Below are positions 23,732-35,835 of a stretch of 64,000 nucleotides of DNA, one piece after another (position 1 is the stretch's first letter; each line of letters starts with the position of its first letter). The stretch is from Takakia lepidozioides. Taxonomy: Eukaryota > Streptophyta > Takakiopsida > Takakiales > Takakiaceae. Under the pieces are notes generated by a model that was given only the letters and a program-made list of their open reading frames with translations, was not told where the DNA came from and ran no database searches. Where the stretch lies: contig CM060731.1 of the NCBI GenBank assembly GCA_030704615.1, forward strand, positions 28,212,001-28,276,000, read 5' to 3'. The position numbers and the translations under genes were made by a program.

Positions 23732-25380
23732 CTCCATAGGAACCGTGGAGTGAAGAGGCGACGCCCACGGACGCTTCAGGCAGAGGGTGACATTAGATCC
23801 ATTATCAACGGAAATACTGACCTCATGCCCCATAAAACAAGGTGCATTGGGGAGGGAAGGACGGATACTTTGAGAGTCTTACCACCTGAAATAAACTGGA
23901 AATGAATGCGAGAAGAGTCCAACGAGGTATGAAATCTCCATCCTTCAATTTCATTCCTGGAAGTTTTTTCTGATTCAATGTGGATGACCCTCCCTTCGAA
24001 TTTGTCTCTTTCGACTGTGGATCTAGTTTCATGAACCTTCACTATCCTGTGGACGTTCTTTTCCTGACCCTTCCTGATCGTAACAGACGAATAGACTTTT
24101 CGGTTGAAAAAAGTCTTGCAGTCGGCTGTTAGCCGTATCCGGAGTCGGATATTTCCTAACGTGGAGGTTCGTAAAACTGGGAGCACATTTGCGAAGTGCA
24201 CGGAGTGTGAGATGTTAAAGGACCCGATCAAAAAGTCTGTCAAGAGAAGTGCGGAACAGGTGACAAACGAGCGCTTGATAAACATTTGAGGCACCAAGAG
24301 TCGTGCAGAAGACTGTACCATAGTTGGAGGAATGAGTCTGTTATGATTCCGGAGAAGTTTCTCTGTATTATTCACGGAAAAATGGATCATAGGAAAACAG
24401 CTATTCCAAGGCTTCAGACTCCAAACAAGATGATTTCTGGATTGGATCAACTTCCAGTTTTACTAACGGGAATGGTCACGCACGGACACGGTGATGGAGC
24501 TTACGGTCAGTATTCTCTTGAGTTCTGGAAGGGAAATTCAAACTTTACAATTGGTTCTTTGGCACGTTGCCTACGCCAACTAGAGAAGCCAACCTGTCGC
24601 GAGTCCAGGAACATTTTCGATTACGGACTTCCAAACGAGTTTTTTGAATAACTTTTAAGAGGTAAATCGAGATATTTGGATGCTCTTAAACCCTGCAGGT
24701 CGGAACTCCTGACCGCCAAAGATGTTTTTGAAGAGATTCAGCTAGGGTTTCTAATGGTCGGACACACTCATGAGGACATTGACGGCTTCTTCAGCTACCT
24801 TTCGAAGAAGCTAAAGGAACAAAGCACCTACATTCTTTCGGATCTGATGAGGTCATTCATGACTTCCCAAGATCTGCAGTTCATTCCACAAATTATTTAG
24901 GAGGTTCCCGACTTTAAGATTTTGTAAAGGGTTGTATTCTGGATGGAAAGAAGGCGTTGGTTGGGATTTCGGAGATGCACGTCTTCCACTTTTTTAAGGA
25001 TGTGGAGGGTTGGCCCATCATGAAGTATAAGAGTCAGCTACTGATTCGGATTGGCTTCCAACAAACAATAGCGTGAAGATGTGGAAATCCAATCCTAACG
25101 GGACTCCCAAGCTCCCTGAATGAGACCCGGACACTGTTTCAAGGAGACCTATCTGGGGAGTAGGGGACGACTCCTCCGAAAAACAGTCATTCATAAAGAA
25201 TAAAATAAAAAAATACAGGGATTTTTGGACGAAAGGAATGATGCTTGACGATCATTACAGAGGTCGAATGGAACAATATGACCAGTACTGGAGAAACATT
25301 CTCGCCAAGCTGGATAAGCCAATTTCAGAAACTCCCGAGCGTACTCATCTGCTTGAGGGATTCTGGCCGAAAACAAATTA
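23731..25380 (+). pseudogene. DUF7869-type transposon gene, C-terminal part (copy 1)
   Basis: The plus strand starts at the inversion junction with SLHRNRGVKRRRPRT and SIINGNTDLMPHKTRCIGEG, matched by the copy at 62.4 kb. After a probable intron it reads STFAKCTECEMLKDP, LCIIHGKMDHRKTAIPRL, LPVLLTGMVTHGHGDGAYGQ and QLGFLMVGHTHEDIDGFFSY, the hallmark of DUF7869. A decayed C-terminus reaches about 25380. DUF7869 proteins are widespread in mobile DNA of mosses and marine animals; their exact reaction is unknown to me. Several frameshifts and stops make this copy a pseudogene. The N-terminal part is at 17786-18400 on the opposite strand. Confidence 0.75.
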
Positions 25381-25559
25381 GTCCACGAATCATCGCAGAG
25401 ATGGAATCAAAGCACACTAATAGGACCCAAAAAGGATGTCACAAACTGTTTTCCAACATATATGGCGCAATCGATCAAAATTTAGGATATCGAGTTCAGT
25501 ATGAAACCACATATATGTTATATCATGGATGCCCTTGAAGTACTTGTCATGCCTATTTA

Positions 25560-26850
25560 TATATATTTTTATAATTTGACACTTTTAAGTGGTCCTAAAG
25601 GAGTCTTGAATAACACAATGTTCAAATGTCCCAAAGTGTTATAGTCCTTTAGGACTCATTTTCACACCATAACCTGTGAAGGTCATATCGGGGATTTTCA
25701 TGTGCTTATGTAAGGTATGGAAGAATGCAAAAAAGACAGTAGACCTGCAAAACCAGAAAAATCCATTCTCATAGGAATTTTCTACTACGCGGTATGCATA
25801 ATTTAGGGGCACCAAACTTTGGTACTACTAAACCTCAAAATTTGAATATAGTTTCACCAAAAGTGTATAGCTGCTGAAAAGGAAGAAGGTCATGTCTCTG
25901 AAATGGCTACAAGGTCCTCCAATTTTGAATTTGAGGCCAAAAGGAGTTCTTACAAATAATGTATCATTCATTGCAAATTGTTTTAAAATTAAAAATATAT
26001 CAAATAAACTCCTAAAAATTATACGAGCATCTGCAGCACTAAAATAGGCATCAAACACACCAAACCCGGCCTGGATGTGATGAGGGGAAAGCAAATGGTG
26101 GCAAACGGAAGTCGAGTTAGTATCGTAAACTCAAAATTAGCGGTGTACGAGCAAAATTGGAGGTGTACAAGAAGGTGTACGAGTATCCGATGGATGGGGT
26201 CGAGGTGCCCACTATCATCCGTCAATTTCACCACGTTTTCATCGCAACATGTCATGTCCACGCGCCGCGGTGTAACGCGCCAACAGTCAAAATTTTGTCC
26301 TTTTCAGGAGTGTCAGTGGTACACATTAGGATGCTTTCACCCCAAAGTGGTTTTTAAACCCATTTCCAGTCCTTCTCTCAATGATTGCACTTGCTTTTTG
26401 CATAACCAATTCTCCCACTGAAGTCTCCCATTAGGATGAGCCTTACCCAATCGTTGTTGACATACTTTTCAATTTGCCGGTCGTGAAGTTTTTTCTCTGA
26501 GGTTTTCCTCCATTTTCCCTCTAAGCTCTACGACTTTTCTGCACCAAATTTTCGTTTCATTTCATTTGCACACTTCTCATCTGTGTCAGTGGTACACATT
26601 TCATATGTTCTTTTCCGTTGTTCAATTTTCATTTCTCATAGTTTTTACTTGGTGGTCTGACTTTTTATCCTCTCTCATGTTTTCTTCGGATCTATTTTCT
26701 CCTATGAGAACCAGACGCTTCCCAAAGTCGTTATGTAACGCCACTTTCTTTCCAAATCTCATAGGGTGTACTTTTAGCTTTTTTTTTTGGCAATTTAGGA
26801 TTTTGGATTGACATACATTTTTCATACCTTGCTTTTTATGTTAGCATTAC
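25560..26850. other. AT-rich stretch without recognisable gene
   Basis: No coding signature was seen. The 16-mer GTGTCAGTGGTACACA occurs twice, at about 26307 and 26584. Confidence 0.45.
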
Positions 26851-28690
26851 CCCTAAACCCTTACCATTTTCTGCATATGGCCCATGAACTATTCATACCA
26901 TAACCATAGCCATAGCCATAACCATTATGGTTATTGAAATGTCTTCTTCCTTCACTTTTGCGCTAGGTTTTTCCTTTGTTTTGGAATGACATGCACTTAG
27001 GCATGTTACAGTTTGCTTTCTATCTTACATCTTAATACCAAGTTCCAAGGACGAGTCTTTCATTTAAATACTTGTCCATAATATTAGGTTCTTCATTTTT
27101 ATTTTGCTTACTACCCTACTAACAACACTAAGTTCTAGCGACTGGAGTCTTCCATAAGTGTTTGTCTATTTTGTAACTTCAACAAAAACCCTAAACCCCT
27201 ACCCTAAACCCTTACTATAAAACCCTAAACATTTACCATTAACCCAATACCCCAGAAGCCTTATCCTTCCTTTTGCAAATTGAACTATCCATACCATAAC
27301 CATAACCATTTTGGTTATTCAAATCTCTTCAATGTATCCAAATTTTCATTTTGTACCCTAACAAAAACTAAGTTGTAGCGAGTGCAAGTCTTTCGACATG
27401 TATGCTCACCATTTCTGCCTTCAACCCAATCATAAACCCTCGTCGAAAACCCTAAACAAAACCCTACGCCATTATTATGTCTAAACCCTTACCCTTCTCC
27501 TGCAAATGGGAATGAAGTATCCATACCATAACCATATGTAACTATTATGGTTATTCAAATTTCTTCGCCCTTCACTTTGCTCTAGGTTTTGCCTTTGGTT
27601 TGGATTGACATGCACTTACCTTGTTTTATCGAACTTTGCTTTCTATGTATCTTAATACCAGGTTCCAATGACGAGTCTTTCATTTAAATACTTGTCCGAT
27701 GCAATGACTACACTTCCATAATATTTGGTTCTTCATTTTTATTTTGCTTATTACCCTACTAACAACACTAAGTTGTAGCGATTGGAGTCTTCCATAAGTG
27801 TTTGTCTATTTTATAACTTAAACAAAAACCCTAAATCCCTACCATAAACCAGACTTACTATGAAACACTAAACATTTACCCTTAACCCATTACCACAGAA
27901 CCTTTACCCTTGCCTTTGCAAATGTGAATCAACTATCCATACCATAACCATAACCATTATGATTATCAAAATCTCTTCAATGTTACATCCAAATTCTCAT
28001 TTTGTACCCTACTAACACACATTAAGTTGTAGTGAATGCGAGTCTTCCGGCATATATGCTCACCATTTCTGCCTTCAACCCAAACCCTAAACCCTCGTTG
28101 GAAACCCTAAACAAAACCCTACACCAATTTGTTTAAACCCTTACCCTTCCCTTGCAAATGGGAATATGAAGTATCCATACCATAACCATATGTATCTAAT
28201 ACCAGGTTCCAAGGACGAATCCTGGATCTAAATACTTCTCTTGCCCAATGACTCTTCCATAATATTTGTTTCTCCATTTTTATTTTTATTTTTATCCTAC
28301 TAACATACACCAAGTTCTAGCGAGTGTGAGTCTTCCATGTTTGTTTGTCCATTTGCACCTTAAACCCAAACCGAAAACCCTACTTTTATCATCACCCCTA
28401 AACCATTAATCTTACTACAAATCAATAATTTTAGTATACTACCCTAGTTACACTCCAAACCTTATTGTACTACCATGTTACCTATTCTCAATGTTTTATG
28501 CTCTTTTAATATTTTTTTTTGTTGGATAGGGATATCAAATCCCTCAACCATTTCTTAATTCTACCGAGTGTGAGTCCATCATATTTGTTTGTCCTTTTGT
28601 ACCCTAAATCCAAACCCTAAACGCTTACCCTTATTGTAAACCCAAACCTTATTGCACTACCCTAGTGCCTCTTCTGAATGTTTCATGCTA
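26850..28690. repeat. Higher-order repeat with telomere-like CCCTAAA words
   Basis: Blocks of about 540-620 bp are repeated about 2.5 times. Marker phrases are CTTAATACCA followed by GTTCCA near 27031, 27651 and 28196, and the CATACCATAACCATAACCAT phrase near 26910, 27290, 27520, 27940 and 28177. Scattered CCCTAAACCC words (27186, 27205, 28083, 28091 and others) resemble the plant telomere unit but are degenerate and interspersed. This is an interstitial or subtelomere-derived satellite, not a chromosome end. Confidence 0.7.
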
Positions 28691-29340
28691 TTCTAATATT
28701 TTACTGCAATTGTCACATCCAAAACATGATTCATTTCAATGGCGTGGTATGTGAACATTGTGCTTGATATGAAGATTCAATCAATACTAGCAAGTTGTAT
28801 CGAGTATGATAGAGTAGGAGTCTGCCCCATGTTCGATGCGACCCATTTGCTTATCGTGATCATGCAATGGAATATTACATTATTCGACTTCCAAGTGGAC
28901 GTTCAATGAATTGTTCAATACTGCTACTTCACATTGAGCACTTCAATGTCAAATAGACCTCTTATATAACACATTTTGAAACAAGTATGACATCACCTGT
29001 AATTTCACAAAGTTCAATCACACATTACACCATGATATTATTAATATTTCAATTAAATTTAATTCAAATATATATTAAGTTTAGTCCGGATTTAAGCCAA
29101 AAGTCCAGAATTAATTAAAATAGTGTTTACATTAAGTCATGATATAAGTGGAAAATAACAAACGTGGAGCTGATGGGCGTAGCGGATTTACTGAGACGAC
29201 AAGCCCATGATGACACTCTTTGGGCATGTGAGCAAGCTCAAAATATGTACGATAAATTACAATGTCTATGCAGTCAATGTAAGGATGGTTACTAATATGA
29301 CTACTGTGAGAACATTTGATCCAACATAACCAATTCATGA
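28690..29340. other. AT-rich spacer with a dispersed repeat
   Basis: No gene was seen. The segment 28980-29120 is similar, in reverse orientation, to 62035-62170 (shared AGCCAAAAGTCC and TTAAGTTTAGTCCGGATTTA or close variants), so it belongs to a dispersed repeat family that also flanks element 2. Confidence 0.45.
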
Positions 29341-29344
29341 TAAA

Positions 29345-29530
29345 TAAATATTAAATATTTGACGCCTCCTGAAGGAAGTGTAAATTATGGTGTCTCTTGA
29401 GTCTTCACCCTGAAGGGTCATTGCCTTCCACTAGGAAGGTGGACACCTTTGTGACACCAAGGGTGGATTGAACCCGCAACCACTTCCGAGGTGGTATATG
29501 TCCATTACCACTGGGCTACAACTTGGTTGT
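29345..29530 (-). mobile_element. tRNA-derived SINE
   Basis: Read on the minus strand, TAGCCCAGTGG fits the RNA polymerase III A box and, about 35 bases on, GGGTTCAATCC fits the B box. The intervening sequence does not fold into a full tRNA, and the unit continues as unrelated sequence (GTGTCACAAAGGTGTCCACC) as SINE bodies do. Exact ends are uncertain. Confidence 0.6.
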
Positions 29531-29539
29531 CAATCCATG

Positions 29540-30230
29540 ATATTTAGAATTCACGTTCTTGACTTTTGAATTGTTGATCTTTTGTGCAATATTTTTCATG
29601 GTCTCCGTCAATTGCATGATCAATTTGCAGTATGGTAGCAAGGCCTACGATCATTTACTTAAAGACAATTTTAAGATCTATACTATAGTCAAACCAAGGG
29701 CTAGTGCCTTCTGTTTTGAAAGTGGACACGTTCCAAATGGCCATAATGGGGCAACATCATTGCCCAAACCTATTGTTAGAGTATATAAACCTCAATATCT
29801 TTTATTGGCTCCTTTTTATTTTAAAGAGCAGACCACGCATCATTTTAAAAAATCGCTAAGTCCTTGTTGTGCCTTTCCCAAGTGTCACCTCCTCTCCTTT
29901 GTTGAAAACTACTTCCATGATGTGCCTTCTCCACATAACATCTCCCTCAGGTAACATTTTTGTTATTGAGCAATTTATGAAAAATAAATGGATGAGTTTT
30001 CAGTATGGGTGGAAGTAGATTCCATTTGTTTTTTTTGACAGAACATGTCACTATTCATAAAGAAGAGCCATCCATTTGTTGATTATCTTTTATATCTTCG
30101 GACTACTGTTAATAATATCCCACGATGTTGTTATGAAATAATAGGAGACTTCAATTTGAATATTTTAAATAAAAATTCTTCAACCTATCAATTAATTTTT
30201 ATGAAAATAATTTAATTCAAGGCTACGATA
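29540..30230. other. AT-rich stretch without recognisable gene
   Basis: A 131-codon frame at 29559-29954 has no known signature. At about 30130-30160 a frame reads EIIGDFNLNI, which resembles the GDFN motif of LINE endonucleases, but the context is too short to call. Confidence 0.3.
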
Positions 30231-31520
30231 TACATGTGGACACATGGCAAGGGGATGGTATCCCCTATATACACTTTATGGCCTGTTTGTAAACCAGTTA
30301 TTTTCCCGTTCCCATCAATATATGAAGCCAGACGTTTGTTTTGTTTGTTTTGTTTGTAGCGTGTCGTTGAGATCTCCAAACCGCGGCCCCAGCCCCAATG
30401 CATGGTGCGGTTGGAAAGCCCTCCATGACGAGGGGTGCACCGGCTCGGTCTCATGATTTTTGGACCCGCGGTGTGGGAGATATCGAATTTCAAGTACTTT
30501 TGGTGTCTGGAAATTCGAGCAAAGTGGGTTTTCCTGGAGCAGTGATTGGCCCTTCATATGGGAAATTTGGAATTTCAAGTACTTTTGGTCGCTGAAAATT
30601 CACAAAAAAATAGCAAAGTGGATATATTAATATATGAAGCCTCGACAGGGAAGATTGCAAAAATAGCAAAGTGGGCTTTGGGATTGCACTTGGACTAGGG
30701 TAGCCTGTGTCGTTGGCCCAAGTGCAATCTCCTATGTATCAAGTACGTCTCCCATGTCCGGGCCCAAGTGCGACGTCTAGGATAGCCTTTGCCGTTGGCC
30801 CATGTGTGAAAAATTGAAATCTAAGACCAAGTGCAATTTCCTGTGTATTGTTGTGAGTCTCTTACATCGAGCCCCATCTAAGCCCAGTGTGCAATCTCCT
30901 ATGTTTATCCAATCATTATTGATATATCTCCCGTCTATAGGGTAGCCTATGCCATTGGCCGAAGTGTCCAATGTCATCCAAGTCCAAATGCATTTTTTTT
31001 CCACATAGCCTATGACCAGATTTGAATCGGAGACCTTCATCTCTCCTGTCGAAGCTACAACCATTGTCCCAGGAATGCCCACTTTGCAATTTTTCATGAA
31101 TTTCCAGCGACCCAAAGTACTTGAGATTCCACATCTCCCACACCACAGGTCCAAAAATCGTGAGACCAAGCCCGTGCACCCCTCCTCGTCGAGGGCTTTC
31201 CAACGGGACCAAGCACCAGTGCTGGCCCGCGGTTTGGGACATCTAAACGTTACAAAACAAAACAAACAAACAAACTGGCTTCCTTCATATATTGATTGGA
31301 CACTGGAGGTCGCATTTGGGCCTCTACATGGGAGATGCACATGGATACATAGGAGATTGCACTTTGGGCTTAGATTTCAATTCTTCACAAGTAGGCCAAT
31401 GGCACACGCTACCCTAGATCTCCCAAATAGTGGGGTATGTGGATACATAGGGGATTGCACTCGGACATAGATGACACTGGAGTACACTTGGGCCAACGGC
31501 ACAGGCTACCCTAGTTGTTA
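30230..31520. repeat. Foldback (inverted-repeat) element, about 1.2 kb
   Basis: The segment at about 30300-30540 is similar to the reverse complement of about 31065-31295. Shared marks are a GTTTTGTTTG run against CAAACAAAAC, and GGGTGCACCGG/GGTCTCA against TGAGACC/GTGCACCCC. Outside and between the arms, units such as GATTGCAC and GGGTAGCCTGTG recur in both orientations. It would fold as a long imperfect hairpin. No transposase was found. Confidence 0.65.
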
Positions 31521-34500
31521 GTTTAATTAAGAAGCCATCTCCCCTTTCTTAAGGAAAAATCAATGCGTTGTAGAAGCATACTGGAGTGATTCATTTACCT
31601 AATCACGTCTCACAATATAGGTTGCCACATCTCACCTATTATATAAGTCTGTCTAATAATATTTTATACTAATATGAGGACCTGAGCCATTACGCGAGTC
31701 TCTTCGTCTCTTCCTAGTTCGACGTTGATATCTTCTCTTATGGTTTTGACTGGTAAACAGAACAAACATCTCCCTAACTCTGTCTCAAGCTTCTTGCCAC
31801 GAATCTCTCTTCCACTTGTTGCATTTCAGAAGAGATGTGATTGCAGGATGAGAGAAACAAGTAGATATAATCTAACGCCATGAAAATCTTTTCAAAATGT
31901 AACGTCTTTTCTTGTAATAGCTGCAAATTCCCATCATTATACATCAGGTACCGAATGCCAGAGAGAGGGTTAAGTAAAATTTGAAGGCTTGTTCTTTGTT
32001 GAGAAAGGACGTTCGTTCTCTTAGATTGATAGGGGAACCACCGTGAATCACAGGCTGCACCAGTCTGGAAGAAGGAGCCTGATGCAACGAATACCTTACA
32101 ACTTAAAGTAGACCGGTTCGAAGGGGGTGGACATTAACAATCAGTAGACTCATAAATCAGTTCGAGCACACCATGTGATCTTGTCACATATGTGCGATAC
32201 AGATACCAAGGTCTTTGTGGTAGTCTAGACATGAAGACCTGTATATTGGGGTTTATTGAGGAAGTTTGTAGTAGACTAGGGAATGGCTCGCTGGTGGAGC
32301 AAGAGCCCTCACAGTTCTGGAGTATTTAGATCCTTGAAGGGCAAACTCACATCTTTCCCTACAAGAACCCACCTCCTGCCCTGCATGGAGGTGGTGGGGG
32401 GCGGGGATGGCTGTACAGGTATACTGTGGGAGAACGTCTGATGCATGCTTGAAATGCATATACCACAAATCCATTCCTGGCCGATATCTTTATTCGAGTG
32501 ACTTCACATCAGATTCTACCTTTCTGGCACATGCTATTTTCCAGGTTCGAACTGTTGAGCACGCTGCCTTGAAAGTTACCCACCGTCCTTAATCTGAAGG
32601 ATACGGAGGGGGAGCTCGAGGTGGGGGTTGGACGGTAGGTGGACTAGGATCTATTATTGCAGGCGATGGCGGATGTCCCATCGGTGCTGGGATATGGCTT
32701 CGAGCCAGTTGAAACGCATGATTTGAGCCTACAAAACACATGTTCACTTTCGCGGTCAACGAGAAAGTCATGGGGGAGTGGGGGAGGTGAGGTGCAAGTC
32801 CACAATAACATACTCAGTTCTAAAAGTGGGCAGGGACCCTATTCAAAGCACTGGTAGCAAAGGACGGGAGATAGAATGAACTTGACTCCAGGGAGATCAT
32901 CAATTCAAGAGGCCGCCACTCCCCGTGTACTGTGAACTGAAATCGTGACCCATCACTTTTATTCTAGACATTACAGGATCATGAACGAGAACAATCTACG
33001 TTCTGGATGTTTTAAGAAACAAAATTTTCAAGTTCTGTACAATGTAAGGCTATATTGTTAAGGTTATGCAGTCGTACGTTACGGCAGCCCTGCAGGAATG
33101 CTTAGGGGTTTTACATTGATGTACGTGCGGACGCGCTGCAAAACCTTGACAATCCTCGGAGTCATATGTATTAGTCATTCTCTCAGTCCTTGTGATACCA
33201 GATCATTGCCGAGTCTTGTTCATCCTCCAAACTGGCTACAACTGCCATAGCTCTCTCGGATCAACTGTCATAGATCTCTCTCTCGGATCCAAATTATCGA
33301 TAGCTACGCCACAAAGGAATGCAGTAGAGTACTGTACATTTGGAGAATGTGTGTACCTGAGATCGACATTCCGCTTAGGAACAGGTGCCGCGATGTTGGA
33401 GTGTCTGATCTTGCCTCGACAACGAGCATGCTGCTCACGACCAAGAGCTGGAGCACCAGCACCCATGATGCAGTAAATGCCAAGCTCCGTGGATGCGCCG
33501 TCTGAAGAGGGTAATTTGCCATGAAACTCATGATATCTTCAGGAATTAGGAGCACTGGTAATTCGCAATCATTCACTCTGCTCTGTCTGAGTCTTGTGCT
33601 GGGAGACCAGTTAATCTGAGAACTCTCCCCACCGTGCATCTGCATCTATGTACACAACTTCACTACTGTCTCCCCTCAAACGACACCCTCAGAAGCCTCG
33701 ATGAGACCTCTTGACATTGACATTGGCCTGGGGACGTGGAAGTAAGACTTGTGTCAAGCTTCCAGGCTGAGACTTTTGAGAGCTGAACCCAGCTAGTGAA
33801 ACCTATGAGCAGATTCGCCGGCCTTGCCGCAGGTGATGGTGGTGCACAACAATCTGCAAGTCGAACGCTGCTTGTCAAACTTCCTTCCATTGCTGCTCAT
33901 TTATTACTGCACTGTTGTGGGTGCTGCATCCCGACGTGCGTAGGTCAACTGTATTTTACAATTCTTGTGCTAGTTTCTGGAGTTTGTTTAGCGAGTAAAT
34001 TCATGGCAAGTGCTAGAAAGACGCCGAAAATTTTGTCACTGCTGCTTGTTTTTGACATCGCACTCTTCACGGTGGGGCACAAAATACAAAATACCTCACA
34101 CGATCTACCGACACAGAATCTGCTGCGAGCACTTTGAGTATTGACTCTACCTATTTTGCGCTCTTCATGAATAAGGAACCAAGTACTGTGGACTGTGGAC
34201 CCGCAAGCTCCTCCAACAACTGCAAAGTGTCCCGGAAATACTGCCTCCTCTTCGGTTGCTCTCATCAGCCTCTGACAAAATATTTGGACTCAGAGTCTCG
34301 CGATACACACAGCAACCCACTTTTAATATTATACAATCATGACATATATGTACAAGAACATAGAGATGACTCGTTAGGCGCACTCACATCTACTATCAGA
34401 TCGTGCAGAGCAGGTCTGCACAGCTGCACCTCATTTCTTCATTGTCATCTCTATCAAGATTTGACCCCCTCACTTCTCATTGCTGGGACCGGAGCGTCAC

Positions 34501-35170
34501 CAGAAGCCTACTTGAGACTTGTTGTCTAACACTATGTTGAAACTAGGGCTTCGCGTTGCTCCGCACTACTAGCGAACGAATTCTGAGAACTATGTTCAAT
34601 TTTTCACAAAAAAGGGGTGGGTCACCCCCACGGTGTTACATGCAGAGATCCCGTGTTTTTTTTTATCTGGAAGAAAAGTGGCGGATCTGCATTTCAACAT
34701 TCAATTTTCACAAGCCACATCAATCAATAACAACATACCCAAATACCCTTACTGTATGAACTTTCAAGCATCCACCATGGGATTGGATCTTGGTGGGTTA
34801 AGGCTAGCTTTTGACAATATTCATGCAAGTTCATCAAGGGCTCCATCCAAAGCCACACCACGAGAAACAAACAAACAGGTCCAAATTTAAGATGCTGAAC
34901 AAACTTGTGCACAGGGCTGCCCCTCTCATCAAGCTCATTAAAATTCGTATTCACTTCCATCTTCAAGCTTTGGAGAAGCTCCACCACCCAAACCCAGAAT
35001 TAGGACAGCACCAGAATCAGTAAAAAATCACCCATTCATTCAAGTGCAATTGTGGGCTGACTTCCCACCTATGCCGGGTAGACCCCACTATCAGGAAATG
35101 GTGGATGGTCTGAGTAGCTACACATATCAATGAATGAAGCAAAACACTAGCATCTTTCCAAGAAAACATC
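31520..35170. other. Long stretch without recognisable gene
   Basis: About 3.6 kb has no conserved motif that I can identify on either strand. Frames of 60-130 codons at 32.3, 33.3, 33.8 and 34.1 kb look random. It lies 3' of the DYW pseudogene on the minus strand. Confidence 0.5.
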
Positions 35171-35173
35171 TTT

Positions 35174-35835
35174 TCACCAGTAATCACCACAAGAACAAAT
35201 CCCATCTTCAAAGTGGTGGAAAGTAGTTAGCGTCCCATACAACAATTGCTCGGCCAACAATCTTTGAGATGAATTTGGTGGAGGTGTGGCAGTCTCCACA
35301 CACTCTAAGATTCTTGATGAGTCGTGTTGATCAGCCCAAAACCAATGGCCAACTTCTTACTGTGGTGGCAAACAAAAAATTCCTTTCCTCCACATCATGC
35401 AGTAAAAAACGTGTGTCAGGCATATACCCCGCCTCCATCTTCTCCCCAAACAATCTTCTCAGCTCAGCATGGATTTCCTTAATTCTATGATGTAACTTGT
35501 CATCTGGCTCCTTTCTAACCCCTCTGACCTTCATCATTCTTCTCACCTTTGCAGTATCATCCCACCTGCCAGCTGCAGCATAGATATTTGATATAGCACC
35601 ACATAAGTCGCGACATCCTGTTCATCCCACTTGAGGATAGATGTTGCCACACATTCAGCCATCTCCACATTGCCATGGATTCTGCAGGCACCAAGCACGG
35701 CCTTCCACACCACAACATCTGGATTGATTGGCATTTTATTAATCAGGTCCACTGCCTCATCCAGTTGTCCCGCACGTCCAGAAGGTCCACCATGCAGCCA
35801 AAGTGCTTTACTGTCAGATTGAATTGATACCATGA
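35174..35835 (-). pseudogene. PPR protein E/E+ and DYW domains
   Basis: The minus strand encodes the C-terminus of a PLS-class PPR protein. The E region is GRAGQLDEAVDLINKMPINP, GACRIHGNVEMAE. The E+ region is MMKVRGVRKEPD, EIHAELRRLFGEK, FLLHDVEE. The DYW domain follows with [20 protein letters not shown], and after a one-base frame change [14 protein letters not shown] and a stop at 35174. DYW domains are the cytidine deaminases of organelle C-to-U RNA editing. The central HSE zinc-glutamate block is lost between 35330 and 35290. At least three frame breaks make it a pseudogene. Confidence 0.85.

Noticed and set aside
27180-28630. True telomere
   Set aside because: CCCTAAA words are sparse, degenerate and embedded in long unique-unit repeats, with ordinary sequence on both sides.
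29460-29530. Functional tRNA gene
   Set aside because: A and B boxes are present but the sequence cannot form a full cloverleaf and continues as a SINE body.
30130-30160. LINE endonuclease GDFN motif
   Set aside because: Only a short phrase (EIIGDFNLNI) fits and the surrounding frames are broken; not enough to annotate.
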